Positions 1-8,300 of a DNA stretch of 10,997 bases are shown in pieces. Under the pieces are notes generated by a model that had not been told where the DNA came from, did no database searches, and saw only the letters and a program-made list of their open reading frames with translations. The translations under genes were made by a program, and so were the position numbers. Location: assembly GCA_028565635.1 (NCBI GenBank), contig JAOXYB010057501.1:1-10997 (forward strand), given 5' to 3'. This stretch comes from Phoronis ovalis (taxonomy: Eukaryota; Phoronida; Phoronidae). The stretch's first letter is position 1. Every line of letters starts with the position of its first letter.

Positions 1-256
1 TATATATATTTTTGAAAATATACCCTCTGGTAAATTCCCAGCAAAAAAAGTATATCCTGTGGTAAATAAGGGTTTGAGAAGCATAAAAAACATACCCTGC
101 ATATATATATATATATTTCTTGGAAAACGCATTAAGGTTCGTATATTTTTCCATATTTATTTACCACAGGGTATATAATTTATGACAGGGTATATTTTTC
201 ATGTATTTTCGCATTTACGACAGAGTATATTTTTGGTGATCTTTATTTACCACAGG
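1..256. repeat. Degenerate short repeat array with inverted halves around (AT)n
   Basis: A motif resembling ATATACCCTGTGGTAAATAA occurs in forward orientation near 17-35, 50-69 and (truncated) 90-99. It occurs as its reverse complement near 155-177, 181-197, 213-234 and 241-256. An (AT)8 run at 101-116 lies between the halves. The array is cut by the window's left edge. The layout resembles a folded-back satellite or a small non-autonomous element. No coding capacity or clean terminal repeat with a target duplication is visible. Confidence 0.7.
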
Positions 257-754
257 TTCAGCTACCAACTTTTCTGTGAATTACCACCCCAGGCTCCTTC
301 CCTTTTGATATGTCGGGAAAGGAGACACACCTTGACGCAATTGGTTGCTTTCACCAATAAGTGTAGTTATACGAGATTATTTAAGCCATTTTTTTTTACA
401 GAAACTGATCTGATTTTTTCCAAACTGTATTTTATGCTTGCTTTGAAGAACTAATCGATGGTAGTGAACACAAACTTGCATAACTTAAAATGGAATCCGA
501 TTAAAATTGGTTGAACGTCAAAACGGGGCGTAAATGTTACGTTTTACCAGCTCCATTGCTAATGCTATCACCCGTACGTAACGAAATATAATGCCGTAAT
601 TAATGCAGCGTTTTATTGTCCGCTTGGATCACGCCAGACTGGATATAAGCAAATCTACATCGGACCGTTTATTAGCTATAATTGAAGCTGTTCATTAGTG
701 TGAGGGCATTTCGCGGGGCAGCTGGATTCACATCTTAAAATCAATCTATCTTTG
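257..754. other. Non-coding stretch upstream of the SLC16-like gene
   Basis: No conserved reading frame is seen. The open frame from 182 to 454 on the + strand starts inside the repeat array and has no recognisable protein character. The stretch must include the promoter and 5' untranslated sequence of the SLC16-like gene, but no TATA box, initiator or upstream splice junction can be assigned with confidence. Confidence 0.5.
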
Positions 755-983
755 ATGCGTAACAACGAACAGACATTCATCATGAGAATAAGGCAACATT
801 ATGACATAGACGGGGTTTGGGCATGGGCTATAATTGCTGCTTCATTTGCTGGCCATTTATTTATTTATGGTCAAGCATGGTCGACTGGAGTTTTCTACCT
901 AATGTTTTTGGAGGCATTTGATGGAACCAGCGCGGTAACGTCATGGGCAGTATCCATCATGTCCGCCATGATATATTTGGCCG
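755..983 (+). CDS. SLC16-like exon 1 (start to helix 2)
   Basis: This exon encodes residues 1-76 plus one base of Gly77. The first ATG is at 755, and an in-frame TGA at 701 with no ATG between bounds the frame. The context of this ATG is poor (T at -3, C at +4). The second in-frame ATG at 782 has A at -3 and still precedes the DGVWAW signature, so translation may begin there and give a product nine residues shorter. The exon ends CCG|GTATGT. It carries the family signature, helix 1 and most of helix 2. No TATA box or other promoter element is convincing upstream. Confidence 0.88.
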
Positions 984-3218
984 GTATGTATATAGAGAAC
1001 TATTTACAAATATTTGCGATGTTTTGCTCTGGTTCATCTCTCTGTATCAGCCTTCTGGACAATTTAGAAAATTATAAAAATGGTAATCAAATCATGGGGA
1101 TCAGATTTGTATGTAAACTTTGACGTGTAAAAAGTTAGAAAAATCACATTAATTATCATATTACACCAACTGTATTATTCGGACAAAGGGAATCTGTAAT
1201 TTCACGTATCCTTGATATACCGTCGTCACTTGTCTGTTACCCTCTCAGATTGCTAATTCAATTAACAGCAAGGTAGTAATTGTGATAATTAATTATTGTG
1301 TCATTTTAGTGACCAGATGATGAACGTAATCTATCTTTCCACAGAAATACAGGCATTTAGTTATTTTTGCTTTGTTTTCACAACGGCTATAAGGAGTAAA
1401 CCAGAATATATAACTGCGATTGTAAATAGGTAATTGTTACTAGATTTTATGGTGAATAATGGATATCTTCCAGGTCCTCTGTCTTCTTTTCTCACTGACA
1501 AATTGGGTTGGCGATGGACAATAATACTTGGAACACTTATATCCAGTTTTGGATTTTCAATATGCGCTCTTGCCACGAATATCTATTGGATATACGCTGG
1601 GTTTGGTGTAATGGCAGGTAAATGTGTCAAATTTCATTATAGCTGTACCATGCACAAAAATATTTGGCTAAAAACTGCGTGATACAATTTACACGTTGTT
1701 CATACGTTGCAAGTTTTCAATGTTAATTGTAATGATAGGAGTGAAGATGATGCATATTTATAGACTTTCTGTCTAATGACACATTTATATAATATGTCCG
1801 CTGTTTTAACTATCTAACATATGGAATAATGATATAAGAAATCGAAACATTAAACTGTAACAAACTGTTCCACCTTTACTAGAATTTTTGATTTATACTG
1901 TGTTGTGAAAAGAATCAAGTACGGCGTTGATTCATGCATGCACTATATATTCAAAGACATAAAAAAAATGATACCACTGCTAACTTTTTTACAGGACTGG
2001 GGTTAGGGATATCGTACATTCCAAGCGTAACCCCGATTGCTCACTACTTCAAAAAGAGAATAGTTTTTGCGACCGGATTGGCCGTTTCTGGATTAGGAAT
2101 GGGGATGTTTGTGTTCCCGCCATTAGTACGTGTATTGGACAATCACTATGGATGGAGAGGCACCATGATGCTTTTTGGGGCTATAAATTTTAACATGGCC
2201 GTGGTTGGTGTCATCATGCGGCCTCTTGCAAAATCCCTTGACAATGAATTTGATAAAAAAGTCGAAACAAAATCTAATGGTAGTTCTAAACAAAGCGATG
2301 AGGAAACAAACAATATGCAATGCGGAATGCAATGTACACTTTTTAATAATGCAAATTATCTTTGTCTTTGCCTAAATAACTGTTTAATGTCTTTTGGAAT
2401 ATCTGTTGTAATAGGCCATCTTGCTGCATTCTCAGAAATCACAACAGGAATTAATACTGACCAGTCCGCAATGTTAGTATCTGTAATGGGAATTATGAAC
2501 ATAGTAGGAAGATTGGCTTTTGCTTTTATCTGTCAATTTCCTCGAGTTAATATAATTGCTGTATACAGTATTGCTTTTGGGTTATGTGGCTTGTTTACTT
2601 TAATAATACCATTGTTAAAAAGTTATCCAGGACTCATAGCGTACTCGGCAATATATGGATTCTTGTTAGCTCCTTTTGGAGTATGTCTACTGAGCATTAC
2701 ATTGCAAATTGTTGGACTCTCAAATATTGCAGACGGTTTTGGATACCTTCTTCTGTTTGATGCTGGAGGCACGCTGTTTGGTGCACCCGTTGCTGGTTAG
2801 TCATTTTTACCATTTACAAACTAAATAAGCTATCAAACCCAACGTATACCCATAGTATCATCCGACGAGATTCAACAGTATGTGTAATACACATTTTGTA
2901 CGCCGGTATCTAAGCTTCGGAGTTACGAATCTTCCTTTCGGGACAATTCGTAAGTCTCTTTGCAGAACATGCATGTAAATGACGAGATGGGGAACCATTA
3001 TTTTTAATACTCACATTTCATTGATTTCCCCTCTTTCTTGTCTTGTAGGTTTCTTATATGACAGTTTACTTTCGTACGATGACTCAATATACCTAGGTGA
3101 TGCTATAATGATTTTCAGCGCCGTTTGTATGGTTGTGCCGTTGAAACACAGTCTACGACAGCAAACAAACTGGATAGCAACAGACAAAGAAATTTACATA
3201 GAGAAGAGAAAGAGATAA
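755..3218 (+). CDS. SLC16-family (monocarboxylate transporter-like) protein, complete, four exons
   Basis: Joining 755-983, 1474-1617, 1995-2795 and 3049-3218 gives 1344 nt, 447 residues and a TAA stop. The product is a plasma-membrane type, twelve-helix major facilitator of the SLC16 family, which moves monocarboxylates or related small organic molecules. Family signatures seen are DGVWAW at residues 19-24 before helix 1, GPLSSFLTDKLGWR at 77-90, GLGLGISYIPS at 125-135, the KKR..ATGLAVSGLGMG block at 144-161, IVGR at 294-297 and FGYLLLFDAGGTLFGAPVAG at 373-392. Helices are roughly 21-44, 62-84, 92-110, 113-135, 146-169, 177-199, 244-268, 281-304, 308-330, 336-358, 369-391 and 404-424. A hydrophilic central loop lies at 200-243 and a short basic tail at 425-447. 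All three introns (490, 377 and 253 nt) are phase 1 and have GT-AG ends. Trp42 sits where MCT1-4 have the helix 1 lysine, while the helix 8 arginine is kept (Arg297). This favours a member outside the proton-coupled MCT1-4 group; the exact subfamily and cargo cannot be told. Confidence 0.93.
984..1473 (+). other. SLC16-like intron 1
   Basis: This 490-nt phase 1 intron runs from GTATGT to TTCCAG. It is AT-rich with no conserved frame; the minus-strand open frame at 1361-1576 is a shadow that crosses exon 2. No repeat is evident. Confidence 0.85.
1474..1617 (+). CDS. SLC16-like exon 2 (helices 2-4)
   Basis: The 144-nt exon runs from the acceptor CTTCCAG|GTCC to the donor GGCAG|GTAAAT and keeps phase 1 on both sides. 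It completes Gly77 and encodes GPLSS and the DKLGWRW turn, the helix 2-3 loop typical of SLC16, then helix 3 and the start of helix 4, ending at Gly125. A symmetric exon at this place fits the SLC16 family. The join restores the GPLSS motif exactly, which confirms the junction. Confidence 0.93.
1618..1994 (+). other. SLC16-like intron 2
   Basis: This 377-nt phase 1 intron runs from GTAAAT to TTTTTTACAG. Nothing else is seen in it. Confidence 0.88.
1995..2795 (+). CDS. SLC16-like exon 3 (helices 4-11)
   Basis: This large 801-nt exon runs from TTTTTTACAG|GACTGG to GTTGCTG|GTTAGT, phase 1 at both ends, and encodes residues 125-392. It contains the rest of helix 4, the conserved KKR..ATGLAVSG segment leading into helix 5, the hydrophilic Asp/Lys/Ser-rich central loop, and helices 7-11. 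The helix 8 arginine (Arg297) is present. Asn293 occupies the position of the MCT1-type aspartate four residues before it. A cysteine-rich patch (residues 234, 238, 248, 250, 254) sits at the loop and helix 7 boundary. Confidence 0.93.
3049..3218 (+). CDS. SLC16-like exon 4 (helix 12 and tail, stop)
   Basis: The terminal coding exon begins after the pyrimidine-rich acceptor CTTGTCTTGTAG, completes Gly392 and reads GFLYDSLLSYDDSIYLGDA, which matches the family pattern G.(I/L)YD..GSYD.(S/A)(F/I)Y at the helix 11-12 loop. Helix 12 covers about 404-424. The tail is short, ends KRKR and stops at TAA (3216-3218). No long C-terminal domain and no obvious basigin-type partner signal can be seen. Confidence 0.9.
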
Positions 3219-3440
3219 TGTAAGGTTTTTATGTTTTGCTATCGGGGATGCTACTCATGTTCCAACATGGCTTTTTCAAAAGCCCAGTCTTATGGAGACG
3301 TATATCCTAGAGCTCAGAATTTACCCAGTCACAAAGACCCGTTGAAAGAGATAAAACCCTAAGAGAATTATTATACTGGAAAAAAAACCAGTTGTAGACT
3401 TTTATTAACGACCCTAACGAAGTGTCATAACCAAAAAATA

Positions 3441-3481
3441 ACTCTTTCATGATTTTTGGGTAAAAAACTTACCCAAAGAGT
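3441..3481. repeat. Nested inverted repeat (hairpin)
   Basis: The inner arms TTTGGGTAA (3455-3463) and TTACCCAAA (3469-3477) are perfect with a 5-nt loop. The outer arms ACTCTTT (3441-3447) and AAAGAGT (3475-3481) also pair, overlapping the inner right arm by three bases. It lies 3' of the SLC16-like stop. Function is unknown. Confidence 0.6.
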
Positions 3482-3953
3482 GTAATGCACGTTACATTCC
3501 GACTGCTAAATATTATTTATACCCCTCCACATCAAAATTAATTTGTTGAAACATGAGTACCCACTTTCACATTGGCTGCCACCCGGGTATGCTACATTAT
3601 TTAAGATGTAATTTCATGTTATTTCGGGTAAACTGTTTCATAGAGCTTCAAAAACAACTTCGCTATGTTTGTAGACATAACTTTTCGAAAATGAAAGTTT
3701 GCTGGCTGTGGATTCAATTGAGAAAAAGCATTTTTAATATACGATAATGTTGGTAAAAGATACATACTTTTAATCTGGTACCTATATTGTATAATCACAT
3801 TTTCCCGAAATCATTTTCAAATAATGCAAGTCCATGCCATTAGCGAATAGATACGTTGTCTTTTGTATAACATAACCGGAGACCCGTGCAAGGTAGATAC
3901 ATACCTGGAAATATTTCTTCATTCGCTCCGAAAGTACAAAGGTGTAGTAAATT

Positions 3954-3959
3954 ATTAAA
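3954..3959 (+). promoter_or_regulatory. Candidate polyadenylation signal for the SLC16-like gene
   Basis: ATTAAA is the first common polyadenylation hexamer noticed after the stop at 3218, about 735 nt downstream. Canonical AATAAA appears only later, at 4442-4447 and near 4481. Whether the transcript extends this far is unknown. Confidence 0.2.
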
Positions 3960-3961
3960 TG

Positions 3962-4014
3962 TTAATTATATTTTTATTATTATTGTAGGGAATGTATAGT
4001 ATCATCTCTTTAAT
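3962..4014 (+). repeat. 53-bp perfect direct repeat, copy 1
   Basis: The copy begins TTAATTATATTTTTATTATT and ends ATCATCTCTTTAAT. It is identical over 53 bases to 4163-4215, an offset of 201 bases. Each copy contains a T-rich tract followed by TTGTAG|GGAATG, which looks like a splice acceptor. Confidence 0.95.
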
Positions 4015-4162
4015 GCCGACAAGCAGACAGTTTACCTCCAGTACTGAACGGACTATGGCAGGTTATATGCAATGTATGTTATTATTACACAGTTCAACAG
4101 CTTTCATATTTTTATAGTAACTCGAAAAGTTTTATATATCTTTGAGTTTTATATATCCTAGA

Positions 4163-4215
4163 TTAATTATATTTTTATTATTATTGTAGGGAATGTATAG
4201 TATCATCTCTTTAAT
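4163..4215 (+). repeat. 53-bp perfect direct repeat, copy 2
   Basis: This copy is identical to 3962-4014. Flanks differ immediately at both ends (A against G before, C against G after), so the duplication has sharp edges. Confidence 0.95.
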
Positions 4216-4848
4216 CACTATGATTTTATTTTTTCCGGAAGTTAGTGAAAACATTGAAGTACGTTATTAAATTATTTCAAGCAATTATTTACTAAAACAA
4301 AAAATTGCAATTAAAAATTATACATGCGCTGTCGAAAAATATGTACAATCACTCAACTCAGACGGTTTTAAATGCATATTATTTCTGCAAAGTGAACTAT
4401 TGCAACCTGCTTGAGCCATTTACGCCCTAGTGGGCAGGAATAATAAAATAATATATGAAAATAAATGTTGTGTAAACTACAATAAAGTCACTAGATAGCA
4501 GGCAACTCTCAGATGACGTTGTATATTCTGAAAAAAGACCAAACTGTAGCTATTTTATTTTATTTTTCATATTTTATACAATTTTGGCAGAGATTGGATA
4601 ATTCTTGTCCTTCCTCTAATATGGAGTATATTTATAGACGCGAATTGGAAGCAAACGTATTGCTTAGGTGATCGAATTATTTCAAATACAATCTAAAGTA
4701 TATCAGTGTAGTTATTGCCTATTGTTTTTTATGATTACAAATGTCAATTTTAAAACATTTCACATTTAAAAAAAACCCACTTCAAATCCGTTGAATTTCA
4801 ATTCTAATTATAACATATGTTAACAGACACAGTTATATATGTTTTTCT

Positions 4849-4854
4849 TTTATT
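4849..4854 (-). promoter_or_regulatory. Candidate polyadenylation signal for SLC30A9
   Basis: The minus strand reads AATAAA here, 456 nt beyond the stop codon and the first such hexamer found on that strand after the stop. Further minus-strand AATAAA hexamers lie near 4554-4564. In DNA this AT-rich, chance hexamers are common, so this is a candidate only. Confidence 0.35.
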
Positions 4855-5310
4855 TTTACGTAGATATTCTACTGTCAATGAACACCACTATTTTTAACTT
4901 AAAACGATATCTATTTACACATGAAAAGCATCGTTTAGACAGTTAACACTTAATTATGCGATGACAGAACGCAAAATGTAGAAGTTTCAATAGCAGCAGG
5001 TGGTTTTCTATTTGCAACATTGCAATTGAACTCCCAAATCACACAGTGGAGAAGTGAAGAACCCAGTTAGAAAAAGACAAGGCATCATTCTGCGGGAAAC
5101 AAGTTTTGAAGATAGCAGAGAAGAAACAAGTAATGGCAACTATTCTGTATTTCCATGTGACATTAAATATTTGGAAACGATGACACACAACATTACAACA
5201 GCATGAACACTTGGCAATATTTCAATGTAGACATCTTGAGTATGTTTTTTACAAATGGTGATGCCTGGATAGTTACTAGATGCCATACTACTAGCTACTA
5301 ACTACTGGGT

Positions 5311-5355
5311 TTATAAAACTTCCAAGTCAACATGTCGGAGTTCTGGATGTTTTTG
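5311..5355 (-). CDS. SLC30A9: SLC30A9 last coding exon
   Basis: The 45-nt coding part follows the acceptor CTTTGTTTCAG and reads QKHPELRHVDLEVL then TAA. The (P/E)RHVDLE(I/V)L end is a hallmark of ZnT9. The 3' untranslated region continues toward lower coordinates. Confidence 0.95.
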   Translation of the reverse strand, partial: QKHPELRHVDLEVL

Positions 5356-8300
5356 CTGAAACAAAGAGAATTAAAAATGTCATGTACAAAACAATTATGC
5401 TGCATTCTGATGGTGATCTACATTCAAGAACTTTCCAATGATAGCAGTTTCAGAAACGTAACTTGTATCCAAAACATCCTCATCAAAGTGAAAACAAGCA
5501 AGTGAATAAATAACTGATGAATTTTGGTCACTTATTAGTTACTAGATATCAGTTGTGTGTAACTAAATGGTTTAGAGCTAATTTTCTTTTTCAGTTATTT
5601 AAAAAATTAGCACTAGGTAAGCCAGTTCAATGAATTGTAATAATCCGATCATGTAAAACAGGTCAACTTTGTTTAAACTCACTTTTAAATTTCTTTCGAT
5701 CCTATCCACTTCTGCACCTAACATATCAATTACATTTTCACCATGTTTCAACATAAAATTTTCCACTTCTTCAGTTGTGTTGAAAGACTGAATTTCCTAT
5801 AAGAAAAAGTATGTTAAGATGAATAAGGAGCTAGGGGGCATGCAAAAGTATCAGATGTACAACAAACTGCTCACTGACAAACTGTAGAAGAAACTGCAAA
5901 TGTATCGTAATTCCTATTAAATAAGGTTTATATAATGTTTTGGAACTAATTCTAACTCAGCAGATATTTTAAGTAACATTGTTTGTATATCTTGTACAAG
6001 CTGAAGATTTTTTTACATAGTTAACTTTAATATTTATACCTGTTGACTGGTTACATTATACAATATGTAACTGAAACCATCTTATTTGTAGTAACACAAG
6101 TCACTGCATAAAAAAGCTGATAAGGTCTATCTTCACAATAACATTCTTAATCTGATACAGCTTTAAATAAAAGGGACACTTTAAAAAATTTAAAATTTCA
6201 TTGGCAGGATTTTAAACCAAATATAGATTCTTGAGTTCAGTGCTTAAGTTAATGATAAAAATACAGTAAAAATAACTTACATTTAACATAACTTCCAAAT
6301 CTTGATTATACAGATATGAGCGTGTGATTTCCCTGCCATCAAAATCAACTTCAGCCTTAAATCTAACATGTTTACCACCCATGTCAGTGGCTTTGATATC
6401 GTGCAGAGCTCTGGAATATCAAACAATAAAACCACTTCAGAAGATATTTTATCATAGTACACCGATACATTTTGCTCAAATTAAGTTTTAAGAAAGATCT
6501 ACAGGTGTACACCTATCTCAACTTATGTTTTAGTAATAAAAATTATGAAGAGACAGACATATAAAAGTATACATTTTTAAAACCATTATATTCTAAACTT
6601 TACAAATCAGAAGCATTTTAAGTTTGAAACCTTTCCACCTACAATGTCAAAATTTTGCACAATTGAGCTTCATATGCAAATCTACAGAACAGCATCCCAG
6701 ATGCTTTGTCCACAGATGTCAATTCTTGACACCTGTCAAGAGTCAAGTCAAGTCGAAATCAACAAATTGACCAATAAACAATGAAAATTTATATGTTTGA
6801 AATATAGAAAAATTAAATTCTGAGGCACGTTTTGTACATCTGAACATTTTTGCAAATTTTTAACTTTGTACGTGGAGAGGCCTTTTGAGTTTGAAAACTA
6901 AAATTTGAAAAACCAATTCTAAAAATGGCTGCAATCAGATCATGAGAACTGTTTTCAACCTTTTTTTGTTTGGGTTTATCAATTTTAAAGTATGGAAGCG
7001 CCTTATGTGATAAGGTACCAGGATGTATTCTGAAGTAGAAAACCATTTTTGATCTGTCACTTGCCTTTCACATTTGAAAGATATGACTTGCCTTGTAACA
7101 TAACTATTTTTACAAAGTCTTACCTGACCATTCTGTCAGACTCTAATTCGTTTCTAATTTGTTTTTGTCTTGAAGATGGTATTGACCTATAAAAACAGTA
7201 AGCTGTATTATTTTAACATGTGACAAATATTAAAATGTTAACTTTTATTGCCAATTTGTCAATTTTATATTCTGTGTGTGTCTATATAGAAATTACCAAT
7301 TAAAACAATTTCTAATACAACTGTATTTGTATACCATAGTTTAAAATTCTTGAGCCTATAAAAATAAGTATTATTTGTAGCATTTATAACCATATAAATT
7401 GAGCAAAAAAACAGTATCATCCTCAGTGAAAAGCAAATTATCACGAATGCAGAAACAGACTATTTGCCTCGTCGCTCAGTAACTTTCTGTTTTTTGTTAA
7501 TGAATCATGAAACTGCATACCGTAATTGTTTACTCGCAAAATGCAGAAACAATGGGAATGTTTTGGACAAGGAACAGTGGTGCCTACAAGTGGACACAAA
7601 TAGTCAACACCTGCATATCTCACCTTCCAACCAGAGCTGTTGTGTTTGTATGAATAATAAAAGAGGCCACACCGCCCAAAACACAACCAATCAGCATCGA
7701 GCCAAGAGAGTCGGCAAATGGACTTCCTGTATAATGTGATATACCCATACATGTAGCAGCAATACCTACTCCTGCTACTGCAGCCAAGTCTTCTAGTAAA
7801 ACTACATTCACACTAGGATCATACCCTAGCCGAACTGAAATATCAGAAAGAAATAGTTTGGATAAGGCATTTACATTTTTTATAGTTAATCACAACTTTA
7901 AAGACACAGATATTATGAAGAAAATATGGATGAAACTTATAAGTTTCCATAGTTACTTTTTTGAAAGCTTTAATAACTCAAAACTTTGTTTTTGTTTCCT
8001 TCTAAAACTGACACAAGCAATAAATAGTATCTGGAAGTGTTTATGACTACAGGTCTTTGATTAATGTATGTAGTAGATTTGTACCAACCATATTCCCAGA
8101 AGGTCATTTTGGCAGCTTTGGCACTCTCCCGGACTTCATTTACAGCAACTGCTAATGTGGCTATAAAATATGAATCAGGTGTATGCCACTATTAGGCAGC
8201 AATTAATATAATCTGCTATATTCTTTTATTTACACCATAAGGCATATGGGCAGGGGCGAAAATTCAGCATCATACTTTTTAATTCTATTAGTCAAAATTG

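Larger units (their letters stand above)
3219..5310. other. Intergenic region between convergent genes
   Basis: The region holds the 3' untranslated sequences of both genes, whose stops face each other about 2.1 kb apart. A compound hairpin (3441-3481) and a perfect 53-bp direct repeat (3962-4014, 4163-4215) are the only structures noticed. The open frame at 3553-3747 has no family resemblance. No RNA gene is recognised. Confidence 0.6.

Noticed and set aside
182-454. 90-codon open frame on the + strand
   Set aside because: It begins within the repeat array, has no recognisable motif and no splice context, and is likely chance.
2123-2332. 69-codon open frame on the - strand
   Set aside because: It is an antisense shadow of SLC16-like exon 3.
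3553-3747. 64-codon open frame on the + strand between the genes
   Set aside because: It has no family resemblance or supporting context and is short enough to arise by chance.
6813-7046. 77-codon open frame on the - strand
   Set aside because: It lies wholly inside an SLC30A9 intron bounded by well-supported junctions and shows no known domain. A dispersed repeat remains possible but cannot be shown.
7441-7752. Open frames on both strands over the helix 5-6 exon
   Set aside because: They are other-frame shadows of the SLC30A9 exon at 7624-7834, whose frame matches ZnT9 throughout.
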